A DNA stretch of 64,000 bases from UBA9642 sp964545585 (GCA_964545585.1 CAZJFT010000001.1:1-64000), one strand, 5' to 3'. Shown: positions 54,309 to 63,317, counted from the stretch's first letter. Notes: generated from the letters alone by a model not told the origin. Numbers and translations: made by a program.

Positions 54309-54707
54309 CTAGTGCTTGCACTCAACAGCATTATGCTCCGCAGTGTTTCTCTTCATACAATTCTCGCACACTCCAGTGACGTCTATCTGGAAGTGGCATA
54401 TAGTGCCTTTTATGCTTTTCTTTATTGTGCCTATGTCTTTTATTTCTATATGGGCACGTTTCCCGCATATCTGGCATGTATAATGTGAATGGCTGCTTGA
54501 ACTGTTTGAGTATATATTGCGGCCGTCGCAGATGTATGAATGCAATTGCCTATTTTTTGCTTTTTCTTTCAGGAAACGGTATATCGTGGCTATGCCTATC
54601 CCATTATTCTTCATCCGGGAATATAGCTCCTCTGCTGTGAAGAACCCCTTTATCTTATTGATCTCTTTTTCTAATATCTCCTTCTGTCTAGTGTTGCGTG
54701 ACTTCAT
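54309..54707 (-). CDS. Fur-family metal regulator
   Basis: 132 residues. A winged helix (about 5-75: TRQKEILEKEINKIKGFFTAEELY, GIATIYRFLK) and a dimer/metal domain with SSSHSHYTCQICGKRAHIEI and CENC, typical of Fur/Zur. It is divergent from a ZIP transporter, so zinc (Zur-like) or another divalent metal is the likely signal. A Fur-box-like dyad lies between them. Confidence 0.85.
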   Translation of the reverse strand: MKSRNTRQKEILEKEINKIKGFFTAEELYSRMKNNGIGIATIYRFLKEKAKNRQLHSYICDGRNIYSNSSSSHSHYTCQICGKRAHIEIKDIGTIKKSIKGTICHFQIDVTGVCENCMKRNTAEHNAVECKH

Positions 54708-54718
54708 GCAAAAAAACC

Positions 54719-54741
54719 TTATTGATAATCGAAATCAATAA
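54719..54741. promoter_or_regulatory. Fur/Zur-box-like operator
   Basis: TTATTGAT-AATCGAA-ATCAATAA, perfect 8-bp arms with a 7-bp spacer. It abuts the ZIP gene TATA (ATATTTAAATAA, about 54743-54754) and lies 12 bp upstream of the Fur start codon, so it could repress both. Confidence 0.65.
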
Positions 54742-54772
54742 CATATTTAAATAAGTTGCGATTCTTAAGAGA

Positions 54773-55543
54773 ATGGACACTACAACAATAATCTACGGGA
54801 TATCAAGCGTAATAATAGTCAGCATCCTATCATTGATAGGGGTGATAATATTCTTCCTGAAAGAATCAAAGATACGCAAAATACTTTTATACATAGTCAG
54901 CTTCGCAGTAGGCGTATTTTTAGGAGACATATTCATACATCTCCTGCCGGAAGCATTCGAGGAATACGAGGCGACACAGACGGCAATATACATATTATCA
55001 GGAATAGTATTCTCATTCATAATAGAAAAGATAATACACTGGAAACACAGGCACGTACATAAGAAAGACGAAGAACACACGCACCATCCGCATGCGTTTG
55101 CGGTAATGAACCTGTTCGGCGATGCATTCCATAATTTCATAGACGGGATAATAATAGCGACAAGCTACGTGATAAGCATCCCTGTAGGGATTGCGACAAC
55201 AATAGCGGTCATATTCCACGAGATACCGCAAGAGATAGGAGACTTCGGAATACTGCTTGCAGGAGGATTCTCAAAAGCGAAAGCAATAATGCTCAATCTG
55301 CTCGTCTCAGTCACAGCAATAATCGGAACAATAGTAGGGTTCATACTTATCAGCGCAGAAGGAGTGCTTGCATTCTTGATGCCCTTCTCTGCAGGAACAT
55401 TAATCTATATAGTTGCAGCAAACCTAATACCTCAACTACATAAGAGTGCGCATGAAGAAAATAGCCTAAAGATAAGCATCCTGCAAGTTGTCATGATACT
55501 CCTAGGTATAGCGGCAATGTTCGCATTGACATTGATAGAATGA
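54773..55543 (+). CDS. ZIP-family metal transporter
   Basis: 256 residues with about eight membrane helices. The ZIP metal motifs are HNFIDG (helix 4) and HEIPQE (helix 5); a His-rich cytoplasmic loop (HWKHRHVHKKDEEHTHHPH) sits before them. It imports zinc or iron. Divergent from the Fur-family gene and probably under its control. Leaderless. Confidence 0.9.
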   Translation: MDTTTIIYGISSVIIVSILSLIGVIIFFLKESKIRKILLYIVSFAVGVFLGDIFIHLLPEAFEEYEATQTAIYILSGIVFSFIIEKIIHWKHRHVHKKDEEHTHHPHAFAVMNLFGDAFHNFIDGIIIATSYVISIPVGIATTIAVIFHEIPQEIGDFGILLAGGFSKAKAIMLNLLVSVTAIIGTIVGFILISAEGVLAFLMPFSAGTLIYIVAANLIPQLHKSAHEENSLKISILQVVMILLGIAAMFALTLIE

Positions 55544-55572
55544 ATAAGAATAATGTGTTGAGAAAAATAATC

Positions 55573-56475
55573 TTACATCGTTTCTAGTCTTCTTATCCTT
55601 TCATCTATTGGCGGATGTGTCGAGAACATGTTCGAGAATGAGCCTTTCTTGAATGGGTTGCTGAAGAATAGATGAGCAGTGGCTTTTGTAGCGATTTTTG
55701 TATCCTGAACAGAATCCTTCTTTATCTTCTTCAATGCATCCGCAAGCCCCTGAGGATGCCTGCTGAGTATTGCACCAGTCGCATCTGCAGCATACTCTCT
55801 CCTCCTGGAAATAGCCAGCTTTATCAATTCAGCAATAAGTGGCGCAAGAATCGCCAACACTATACCTACAACCAATATCACTGCATTCCCTTTCCCGCCA
55901 TTATCATTGTTTCCGCCGCCAAACCACATGCTCCTTATGAAAAGGTCACTAAGCAATGCTATTAGTCCGACAAGTATTACTGTCACAGTCATCAATCGCA
56001 TATCATAGTTCTTCACATGCGCCATCTCATGCGCAATCACGCCTTCAAGCTCTACCCTGTTCAATTTCTTCAATGCGCCTTCTGTGACTGCGATGCTTGC
56101 ATGTTCAGGATCTCTTCCTGTTGCAAAAGCATTTATTGATTGGTCCGGTATGACATAAATATTGGGCGTCGGAACTTGAGCGGCTATGGCAAGACCCTCA
56201 ACACTATTTATATAATGCGCGTGCTCTTTCCTGTTTGCAGGCCTTGCATTACTTATCTGCAACGCGGCCTTATCACCCCAGAAATAACTGGCGAGCGCCA
56301 TGACTATAGATATAATGAATGCTATGAACATGAAACTAATTATTATCGTAGGACTCCCCTGCCCATACCATAAACCTATTACATATGCTAATCCTATAAG
56401 GACCGCGGCAAACAAGAACATCAATAAGTAGCTCTTGAACTTATTCTTTGCAGCCTCATCAAATGCATTAGCCAT
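55573..56475 (-). CDS. htpX: HtpX-like membrane zinc protease
   Basis: 300 residues. HEMAH (149-153) is the zinc site, with the third ligand in RRREYAADATGA. Four membrane segments. The C-terminal FSTHPPIDERIRRLE is diagnostic of HtpX. It degrades misfolded membrane proteins. It lies 38 bp downstream of lemA; the HtpX-LemA pairing recurs in many genomes. Confidence 0.93.
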   Translation of the reverse strand: MANAFDEAAKNKFKSYLLMFLFAAVLIGLAYVIGLWYGQGSPTIIISFMFIAFIISIVMALASYFWGDKAALQISNARPANRKEHAHYINSVEGLAIAAQVPTPNIYVIPDQSINAFATGRDPEHASIAVTEGALKKLNRVELEGVIAHEMAHVKNYDMRLMTVTVILVGLIALLSDLFIRSMWFGGGNNDNGGKGNAVILVVGIVLAILAPLIAELIKLAISRRREYAADATGAILSRHPQGLADALKKIKKDSVQDTKIATKATAHLFFSNPFKKGSFSNMFSTHPPIDERIRRLETM

Positions 56476-56513
56476 AAGACATCACCATTCAAATACAAAA
56501 AAAAACAAAAAAA

Positions 56514-57065
56514 TCACTCAAATCCTACCTTCACATTCTCTCTTTCTGCACCTTCAGTCTTGAAGAAGTCTCTCTGCTTGAAATTGAACATGCCAGCAAC
56601 AATGCTTCCAGGGAATTGCTGAGTGCCGTTATTGTATGAAAGCACGGAATCATTATATGCCTGCCTAGCATAAGCAATCTTGCTCTCTGTGCCTGAAAGC
56701 TCTTCCTGCAACATCCTGAAATTCTCGCTCGCCTCAAGCTTAGGATATGCCTCAGCAACAGCAAACAGGCTCTTCAGAGTCTCAGACAACATATTGTTAG
56801 CCTTGGCCTTTTCAGGAACGGTCTTCGCTTCCATCAATGCAGTCCTTGCCTTTGTGACTTCAGTGAATACCTTACGCTCATGCTTAGCATAGCCCTTCAC
56901 TGTCTCAACAAGATTCGGTATCAAATCATACCTTCTCTTCAATTGGACATCTATCTGTGCCCAAGCGTTATCTATCCTGTTCCTTAGAACAACGAACCGA
57001 TTATACATGACTATCAGTATAAATACAATTACTACCACTACACCAGTAATTATCCATCCTATCAT
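56514..57065 (-). CDS. lemA: LemA family protein
   Basis: 183 residues. One N-terminal membrane helix, then the LemA helical domain: YNRFVVLRNRIDNAWAQIDV, QLKRRYDLIPNLVETVKGYA and FPGSIVAGMFNFKQRDFF. Exact function unknown. AGGTGA gives the Shine-Dalgarno, and it heads the lemA-htpX operon. Confidence 0.92.
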   Translation of the reverse strand: MIGWIITGVVVVIVFILIVMYNRFVVLRNRIDNAWAQIDVQLKRRYDLIPNLVETVKGYAKHERKVFTEVTKARTALMEAKTVPEKAKANNMLSETLKSLFAVAEAYPKLEASENFRMLQEELSGTESKIAYARQAYNDSVLSYNNGTQQFPGSIVAGMFNFKQRDFFKTEGAERENVKVGFE

Positions 57066-57187
57066 GGTCTCACCTATGACATGAAAGGGGTGTTTTTTAT
57101 AAATTTTCTGGAAACAACTTAAAGAAAAATTTATAAATATGTATATTTTATCCTCTATAAATCAACTAAATTGGAGGGTGATTTAAA

Positions 57188-57550
57188 ATGGCAAAAGGAT
57201 CTACGGATTTATTAGCAAAAGTAGGAAGTTGGGCATTTATAATCGGTGTTATAATTGCTTTGATAGTAGGAATATTTTCGGATGCAAACAACGGCGTGAC
57301 TACATCAGTATTGATCGTGCTTGGATTGATAGTCGGATTCCTAAACGTTACAGGAAGGGAAACAACACCATTCTTGCTAGCGACAGTGTCTTTGGTAATA
57401 GTTGCAAGCTTCGGAAGCCAGACATTAGGGGACGTTGCGATGGTAGGCTCATTCCTTCAAGGAACATTGGGCGCATTGATGACATTCGTCATCCCAGCAA
57501 CAATCATAGTGGCTTTGAAAGCAATCTATGCATTGGCACATGACGAGTGA
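57188..57550 (+). CDS. Small four-TM membrane protein, probably highly expressed
   Basis: 120 residues, four membrane helices, hardly any loops. GGAGGGTGA is among the strongest Shine-Dalgarno sequences in the window, which with the TATA AATTTATAAATA at about 57128-57139 suggests high expression. Not recognised. Confidence 0.68.
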   Translation: MAKGSTDLLAKVGSWAFIIGVIIALIVGIFSDANNGVTTSVLIVLGLIVGFLNVTGRETTPFLLATVSLVIVASFGSQTLGDVAMVGSFLQGTLGALMTFVIPATIIVALKAIYALAHDE

Positions 57551-57631
57551 AATCGTCAATTTTTATTTTCTTTTTTTAATTCTTCTTCAAAAAAAACAAT
57601 ATTTATAATATAGGAGATATAATTATACTCC

Positions 57632-57874
57632 ATGAAACCAATCATAAAGGCCGTAAGCTTCGGGATTTTGATTTTTATTGCGTTGACAGGCGTTTTACTA
57701 ATACTGATAAAGACGAGCATGCCTGTGAATATTTCTTGTGTTGTTGTTGCAGATAACTATCTCAGCTGCGATTATTCCAGGTGGGAGTTTTTTAGGGTAA
57801 TATATAATGCTGCAATAATAACTGTCGCTGTGCTAGCAAGCATATTATATTGGAAGAAGCTGACACGCAATTAA
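57632..57874 (+). CDS. Small two-TM membrane protein
   Basis: 80 residues: helices at about 5-28 and 55-72, with a loop holding two Cys (ISCVVVADNYLSCDYSRW) probably outside. Not recognised. Confidence 0.58.
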   Translation: MKPIIKAVSFGILIFIALTGVLLILIKTSMPVNISCVVVADNYLSCDYSRWEFFRVIYNAAIITVAVLASILYWKKLTRN

Positions 57875-57932
57875 AAAAAAAAAATAGAATAAAAAAAGAG
57901 GATGAACCTCTTAGAAAAAAATCAAGAAAAGC

Positions 57933-58175
57933 TTATTTTCTCTTCTTCTTCCTGCCGCCTCGAGCCATCTTTGCTCTTGAGACGTTTCCTTTCTTATCTA
58001 CGAAATATAAGTAGCCCTTCTCTTTCTTTACGCCAACTTTAGCTACTTTCTTTGAGCCCTTCTTTGCTTTTCCGCCGCCCCTAGCCATAGTAGCAGCTGA
58101 TATGTCTCCCTGTTTATCTACGAAATACAGGAATCCTTTCTGTTTCTTTACTCCGACTTTTGCAACTGTTTCCAT
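57933..58175 (-). CDS. Small basic protein of two tandem repeats
   Basis: 80 residues from ATG 58175 (GGGGTG seven bases upstream). Two copies of a repeat: VAKVGVKK(Q/E)KG(F/Y)LYFVDK(Q/K)G then S-A-MARGG, at about 4-37 and 44-74, with a Lys-rich linker and an RKKKRK tail. Strongly basic, compact beta-like repeats suggest a nucleic-acid-binding protein, possibly of the chromatin or the ribosome. No family recognised. Confidence 0.7.
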   Translation of the reverse strand: METVAKVGVKKQKGFLYFVDKQGDISAATMARGGGKAKKGSKKVAKVGVKKEKGYLYFVDKKGNVSRAKMARGGRKKKRK

Positions 58176-58313
58176 ATTAGTCACCCCAACTCATACGAGT
58201 TATAATCTGTCCTGGAGAACCTAGTTTATAAAGTTTATTATTTTTCAGTCGGAGAAATGATGTTTATAGACGAGAAAATGCATACTATAAATTAAGGTAT
58301 TTTTTCGTCGGAG

Positions 58314-59093
58314 TCAATTCTTTTGCTCGAGTGAAATACTGTAGAAAAGCGCGAAAATACATCCTATGATGAACGCTATTATGAAAAGCCACCCCATCCC
58401 CACATAATTTGCAGACGACAAGACCAATCCTGCAAAGATTACGATTGTTATGAAAACAAGCACATATAATGTCCTGGAAAAATAGAACAGGCCGAGTCCA
58501 TCAGATCCTGAATCCATCTTAGAGGGCATATCTATCTTCGGTATTGGAAGTATTGAATATATCGCCAGCAGAAGATTGACTATTATCATCGATAACACCG
58601 CCTCATTCCTTCCTGTGGCGAAAAATATGGGACCCAGTATAAGTATCAAAATCACATGCGATATCGGCCCAGCCAACGCAACTCTAGCTATATCTTTGAG
58701 ATTAAGACCATACCTAAACTTTCCAAGTCTTAGACGCGGCACCTGCTCTATCATCACCGCTCCAGGCAATACAAATGCCAGATATCCGAAAGAGAGGAAT
58801 GCTAAGAACACTGTGAACAGCAACCCGTTGAGCCAAAAGCTGTACGTCGCCTTATACCCTAATTTTATTGCGGCCAGCTTCTGTAAAGATACGTGGACAT
58901 ACATGCATAATAAGACGACGACTGTCGCAAACAACAGATTAACTAATCCTACAGGCACGTCTACTGTTTCTCCCGTCCCCCACTTCCTGAAAGATAATGC
59001 GAACCCGAAAGCTAGCGATGTCCAGAACAATTGAGAAAGCTCCGACCTAGAAAAATTGAAGTTCTCCTTTACCGAATGCCAATAGCCATACAT
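58314..59093 (-). CDS. M50/site-2-protease-like membrane protein lacking the zinc motif
   Basis: 259 residues, about six membrane helices. The layout follows S2P proteases: MYVHVSLQKLAAIKLGYKA stands where HExxH is expected (H67-V-S-L-Q71), ALAGPISHVILIL corresponds to the core GP-N helix, and ILPIPKIDMPSKMDSGSDG to the NLLPIPPLDG segment. The catalytic Glu and second His are missing, so it is probably a pseudoprotease. TATA at about 59117-59127. Confidence 0.65.
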   Translation of the reverse strand: MYGYWHSVKENFNFSRSELSQLFWTSLAFGFALSFRKWGTGETVDVPVGLVNLLFATVVVLLCMYVHVSLQKLAAIKLGYKATYSFWLNGLLFTVFLAFLSFGYLAFVLPGAVMIEQVPRLRLGKFRYGLNLKDIARVALAGPISHVILILILGPIFFATGRNEAVLSMIIVNLLLAIYSILPIPKIDMPSKMDSGSDGLGLFYFSRTLYVLVFITIVIFAGLVLSSANYVGMGWLFIIAFIIGCIFALFYSISLEQKN

Positions 59094-59128
59094 ACAGCAA
59101 TCTTTAGGACATGATTATTTAAATTTTC

Positions 59129-59662
59129 TCATAATCTTAAGACATTCAACAATGAATTGAGCACGGATCTCGATTTCATCCTCAAAGGATCTTTCGCGAG
59201 GCTGAATGAGTCTGTCTTCAGGCGATACTTTCTTGCGATGACGGCATTCTGGAACATCCTCCCTAAAGTCCGTATCCTGTTCTTCTCAAGGAGATTATTG
59301 AATGAGAAAACTACACGAATGCCTCTTTCCCTACATAATTTTGCATGCACCTGGTTGAGTGCAGTCCTCTTATAATGGAAAGAGTCTTTCCTATCGAAAA
59401 GCTCAGCATTGATTATATAGTCGACCTTAGACTCGAAGAACTGCCTCTCTGCCGGCGCAAACACATAATCAAAATTCTTTCTTGCAACACTGATATGGTT
59501 TGTTGTCGAGACAAGGAATGCAGTCTTTATCCGTATCTTGTCAGAAGAATATTTGTATTTGATGTTTTTAGAAAGGAACACCACCTCTTCATATCCTAAA
59601 CATGCTGCCATCTCAATGAATTCTTCCTCATTCTCCTCCGGCATCACCACATCAAACATCAT
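59129..59662 (-). CDS. rnp3: RNase P protein subunit p30
   Basis: 177 residues. Typical text: MMFDVVMPEENEEEFIEMA, DSFHYKRTALNQVHAKLCRE, VVFSFNNLLEKNRIRTLGRM and FQNAVIARKYRL. It is a TIM-barrel-like subunit of archaeal RNase P, needed with Pop5 for tRNA 5' processing. Its promoter is shared back-to-back with the pseudouridine synthase gene. Confidence 0.9.
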   Translation of the reverse strand: MMFDVVMPEENEEEFIEMAACLGYEEVVFLSKNIKYKYSSDKIRIKTAFLVSTTNHISVARKNFDYVFAPAERQFFESKVDYIINAELFDRKDSFHYKRTALNQVHAKLCRERGIRVVFSFNNLLEKNRIRTLGRMFQNAVIARKYRLKTDSFSLAKDPLRMKSRSVLNSLLNVLRL

Positions 59663-59719
59663 TCTAGAATATGATTCAATTTTAAAAATGTTTATATAGG
59701 GGGCAGCATACCTTGAATT

Positions 59720-60397
59720 ATGGAAGAAAGAGTTCAGAAGATAATGGCTAATTCAGGATACTGCTCCAGAAGGCATGCTGAGGAGCTCATATCAAAAGGA
59801 AAAGTATTCGTCAACGGAAAGAAGATCAAGCTCGGCGATAAGGCAGATGCAGAAAAGGACGAGATAATGGCGAACGATGAAGTCATACGTAAAGAAAAAC
59901 CTATATATATAATGCTCAACAAGCCGAAACATTACGAGGTGAGCATGGCTCCGGACACAAAGAATGTGTTTGCACTCGTGGGCCTGCCTCAGAGAATCAT
60001 AGCGGTAGGAAGGCTTGACAAGAACACGACAGGACTGCTTCTTTTGACTAATGATGGCGACTTCGCTAACAAGATAACACATCCGCGATACGAGAAAGAG
60101 AAGACATATTATGTAAAACTCGATAAGAGAATTGAAGAGAAGGATATTAAAAAACTTGAGCAAGGAGTGAACCTACAGGATGGATGGATAAAGGCAAAAG
60201 TGAAAGTCTATCAGAAAGACCAGATAGAGATAACTATACATGAAGGCAAGAAGCACATAATAAAAAGGCTGTTGTTCAAGCTAGGATACTTCGTCAAGGA
60301 GCTTGCACGCGTGAAGATAGGAAATTTAAGGATGGATGTCAAGATAGGCAAATGGAGATACTTGACGAAGAAAGAAGTAGATGATTTGATGAGATGA
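59720..60397 (+). CDS. RsuA/RluB-family pseudouridine synthase
   Basis: 225 residues. An S4 domain (about 3-60: RVQKIMANSGYCSRRHAEEL) precedes the catalytic domain with GRLDKNTTGLLLLTNDGD (catalytic Asp) and HEGKKHIIKRLL. These rRNA-modifying enzymes are mainly bacterial, so horizontal acquisition is likely. TATA TTTATATAG at about 59690-59698. Confidence 0.88.
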   Translation: MEERVQKIMANSGYCSRRHAEELISKGKVFVNGKKIKLGDKADAEKDEIMANDEVIRKEKPIYIMLNKPKHYEVSMAPDTKNVFALVGLPQRIIAVGRLDKNTTGLLLLTNDGDFANKITHPRYEKEKTYYVKLDKRIEEKDIKKLEQGVNLQDGWIKAKVKVYQKDQIEITIHEGKKHIIKRLLFKLGYFVKELARVKIGNLRMDVKIGKWRYLTKKEVDDLMR

Positions 60398-60407
60398 TGC
60401 ACAAATC

Positions 60408-61217
60408 TTAATGCTTCAATTTTGCAATATTTGAGACTTGTTGCTTATGCAATTCTAGGAACGTGTTATATCTATCTTTAAAAGTCATCATTACTCCTGC
60501 CCCGGCACCCAATACTGCTATTACAATTAAAAGATTATTAAAATCTGACTTAAATGGATGTATCTGATCTACAAGTACATGCATCAGACTTGCCAGACCC
60601 GTGACGCCGACAACATTTATTGTCCCTTTTTTCAAAATAGATAATGCTTGTTTTAAGAATTGATCGGCGGCACTCTCATATATTATTTCTACAGATTTCT
60701 CCAATATTTTTGTCTCTTCCTTGAGTTCAGACTCCCACAATGACATGTACCTGTCGAACATCCTTTTGCGCTCATCTAATATTTGTTGTATCTTTCCAGA
60801 CTCATGTTTTTTCAAGATGGCCAAAAAGTTTTCCTCTGTAGACATTCTGTCCTCTATAAGCGGGATATGGCCATTATACTCGGCGGTTATCTCAAAAATA
60901 GCGCTTATTCTTCTCCGAGTATCTTTGCTCTTAATGGATGATTCGGCCCAGGAAACGACTTCTTCCTCTATCTCAAGCAAATCCTTTATGCCTTTCTTTA
61001 TCACAATCATCAAACGTTTATCATCGTTTATACATCGTTCAATAATTTTTTCAGCTTCAAGATTGCTTGTTTTGTTGAAAATAGTCCCGTCCAAAAAAGT
61101 CAATAGACGTATGGCTTTTTGTCTTTGGAGAGCTATCTCTGTTCTTAAAGCATACACTTTAGCCATATTTATGCGAATCTTTTCAATCTCGCTTATAGAA
61201 TGATTGTTAATCGTCAT
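60408..61217 (-). CDS. Long-helix protein with two C-terminal TM segments
   Basis: 269 residues from ATG 61217. A long, charged helical region (about 10-180) is followed by two hydrophobic segments (about 190-212 and 220-240), and a short tail. TATA TTTTTATAC at about 61241-61250. Not recognised. Confidence 0.6.
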   Translation of the reverse strand: MTINNHSISEIEKIRINMAKVYALRTEIALQRQKAIRLLTFLDGTIFNKTSNLEAEKIIERCINDDKRLMIVIKKGIKDLLEIEEEVVSWAESSIKSKDTRRRISAIFEITAEYNGHIPLIEDRMSTEENFLAILKKHESGKIQQILDERKRMFDRYMSLWESELKEETKILEKSVEIIYESAADQFLKQALSILKKGTINVVGVTGLASLMHVLVDQIHPFKSDFNNLLIVIAVLGAGAGVMMTFKDRYNTFLELHKQQVSNIAKLKH

Positions 61218-61256
61218 AAAAAATAACAATATAAGAAGAAGTATAAAAATCTTTCT

Positions 61257-61682
61257 TTACAATTCTTCTATCTTCTTCACTTCTTCCACGGCCTCTTTCA
61301 ACGCTATCTTCTCAGGCTCCCATGTGAGCTTGTTCTGCACTGAATCGAGCATTGCCCACAGATAATTATCGTGCTTCTTTCCTGCGGCATAATTCTTCAC
61401 AGGAATATTCATTGATGCATTCACTAGATAGAATTGGAACACGTGGGTGTCCTGCCCATCCTGGAATGCGCATGTGGAATTAAGCTCTTTTATTATCTTG
61501 AATTTTGATATTCCTACTTGTTCCTTGACCAATCGTTCCACTGCGGCTTCCTCTCCTTCTCCATCTTCAAGAAGCGTTTTAGGGAATTCCCATCCGTGCC
61601 ATCCTTCAACCCTTCTCAATATCAGGAAGAACAATTCTCCATTATTATCATATGTTATTATCTGAACACCATGCTGCTCCAT
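61257..61682 (-). CDS. Nudix-fold protein with altered catalytic box
   Basis: 141 residues from ATG 61682 (GGTGATT upstream). The Nudix fold is recognisable (GWHGWEFPKTLLEDGEGEEAAVERL). In the box the usual RE-U-x-E-E-x-G-U reads RLVKEQVGI: the first Glu is Leu and the last is Gln, so pyrophosphohydrolase activity may be lost or weak. Divergent from a HAD-like gene, with a palindrome between. Confidence 0.72.
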   Translation of the reverse strand: MEQHGVQIITYDNNGELFFLILRRVEGWHGWEFPKTLLEDGEGEEAAVERLVKEQVGISKFKIIKELNSTCAFQDGQDTHVFQFYLVNASMNIPVKNYAAGKKHDNYLWAMLDSVQNKLTWEPEKIALKEAVEEVKKIEEL

Positions 61683-61717
61683 TACAATCACCAATAATCG
61701 AAGAATATGGATATTTT

Positions 61718-61748
61718 AAATAGTTTATTATTTCATAGTAAACTATTT
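61718..61748. promoter_or_regulatory. Inverted repeat over divergent promoters
   Basis: AAATAGTTTA (61718-61727) and TAAACTATTT (61739-61748), perfect 10-bp arms with an 11-bp spacer, overlapping the TATA-like elements of both the Nudix-like and the HAD-like gene. A symmetric operator is likely. Confidence 0.55.
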
Positions 61749-61773
61749 TAACTCGACACGCTTTTGCTCTTCC

Positions 61774-62412
61774 ATGGTCAAGCCTGCAATAATCATTGAT
61801 TTGAATGGTGCATTGATCAAGCAGAGGCCTTTTGATATTGCACATAAGGAATGGTTCAGGGTGATGGCTGAACTTATAAGGGATCATTCTATAAATGAGT
61901 TCGCATTCAAGGAAGACTACTTCAAGGATGTGCAAGAGATAATGAAGAAATACCTTGGAGACATAGATATAAAGACCAGAAATGCTTTCGCAAGGAATAT
62001 CTATTCCATGATGGTCGTCGAATCAATAAAGAAGTGGGACTTAGTGGAGGATTTTGCAGAATACTTGCATAATATAAAGAAAAGATTTTCTATTGTGCTT
62101 ATCACTTCTGCGCCTACAGCAGCAATAAACGGCATCCTTGAGAAGATAAACTGTACTGACTTGTTCGATATAGTATCTGCAAGTCCCATGGAAGAAGTCC
62201 CGAGCAAGAAGGAATTGATAGAATTATTCATCAAGAAACACGGAAAACCACTCTTCTACATCGGCCAAGGGGACAAGGACATTCTCACGTGCAAGGAATT
62301 CGGCATAAAAACTATAGTCGTCGATTGGGCAAAACCAGCCGAACATAAAGGAAACTTCGAAGCGCATAATGTTGATGAATTAGGGAAGATAGTTGAAAGA
62401 TTTGTGATGTGA
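61774..62412 (+). CDS. HAD-superfamily hydrolase-like protein
   Basis: 212 residues. Motif I IIDLNGALI has the nucleophile Asp, but Asn replaces the second Asp of DxD. Motif II is LITSAP, the Lys is in PSKKEL, and motif IV reads IGQGDKDILTCKEFGIKT. The overall cap layout is that of phosphatases. The Asp to Asn change may alter activity. Substrate unknown. Confidence 0.75.
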   Translation: MVKPAIIIDLNGALIKQRPFDIAHKEWFRVMAELIRDHSINEFAFKEDYFKDVQEIMKKYLGDIDIKTRNAFARNIYSMMVVESIKKWDLVEDFAEYLHNIKKRFSIVLITSAPTAAINGILEKINCTDLFDIVSASPMEEVPSKKELIELFIKKHGKPLFYIGQGDKDILTCKEFGIKTIVVDWAKPAEHKGNFEAHNVDELGKIVERFVM

Positions 62413-62416
62413 ACAA

Positions 62417-62992
62417 TTATTTTAGGAACAATCGGTCAAATTTATCGAGAATACCGTTGTCTATGGAATTCTTAAACCTATCCACTAGTCTTTGCTCATC
62501 CTTGACTGCGAAGTCAGGATCGTATTTTTCTTTTCCGACCGGAGAAGATTCTCTTATGAGACTCCCTTTCTCATAGACTTGAAATTTAGGCAACGCCCAT
62601 CTTTTCCCTTCGTACATGGCAATCAAAGGCATGTGGGTTATTTGACTGAGTCCTTTGCTTATATTTATAATATTCTCAATTTCAGGGTAATGCATCGTCA
62701 GATATTCGTTAAAACCTGGCCCATAGAGGTAAGCTGCCTTAAAATCACTTACATCTAGCCTATAAAAAAGCGAGAAATGAGGCTGTTTCGGCAATTCTAT
62801 CTCCGAGGTCTCTAGCAATTTCTTTAGTGTTTGTGGGGTGTGCGTCTCTTCAACATCATAGATATAGCAAAAAATATCAGAGGTTGGAGTGAACATGTGT
62901 CCGTCAACACCATTCTCCAAGAGGAGTTTCTCCACATCGTGCAGATTGAACGAAGGATTTTCTGGCAGTCCACTGAATTTTATTATATCCAT
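62417..62992 (-). CDS. Hypothetical protein
   Basis: 191 residues, soluble. The N-terminal half looks alpha/beta (HDVEKLLLENGVDGHMF). No motif recognised. It is convergent with the HAD-like gene, 4 bp apart. A TATATA within an 18-bp palindrome lies about 26 bp before the ATG. Confidence 0.6.
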   Translation of the reverse strand: MDIIKFSGLPENPSFNLHDVEKLLLENGVDGHMFTPTSDIFCYIYDVEETHTPQTLKKLLETSEIELPKQPHFSLFYRLDVSDFKAAYLYGPGFNEYLTMHYPEIENIINISKGLSQITHMPLIAMYEGKRWALPKFQVYEKGSLIRESSPVGKEKYDPDFAVKDEQRLVDRFKNSIDNGILDKFDRLFLK

Positions 62993-63008
62993 AATTTGAG
63001 ATATTGGG

Positions 63009-63026
63009 GGAAAATATATATTTTCC
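63009..63026. promoter_or_regulatory. 18-bp palindrome containing the TATA box
   Basis: GGAAAATATATATTTTCC is a perfect palindrome about 17-34 bp upstream of the start at 62992. It holds the TATA element, so a bound regulator would block TBP. The rest of 62993-63238 shows no gene. Confidence 0.5.
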
Positions 63027-63238
63027 TAATTATCACTCCTTTCAAGTTTCCACATGAAATGCAGGGGTTGTTTTTGTATACTGATGCATGAAATATGGCA
63101 TATTCTGTGCTCAAAATCGAAAATTTAAGCACTCCATAGGAAGTAAAGGTTTGTCTCATTAAAATGACAGCAAGCCCTCATTTCGCATGGAAGTTTTTAA
63201 GTATAAAACGTGCTTACACAGGACAACCAATCATAGCA

Positions 63239-63317
63239 TTTATAAATAAACAGACATTCCTATTTATAAAGACATTAATAAACCAAATAACCTGTATCGG
63301 TTAGGGGGAAGTAAAAA
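63239..63317 (+). promoter_or_regulatory. tbp promoter with tandem TATA boxes and strong Shine-Dalgarno
   Basis: TTTATAAA occurs at 63239-63246 and again at 63272-63279, 33 bp apart. GGGGGAAG at 63304-63311 is the Shine-Dalgarno for ATG 63318. Because the product is the TATA-binding protein, two boxes allow self-regulation by occupancy. Confidence 0.6.
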
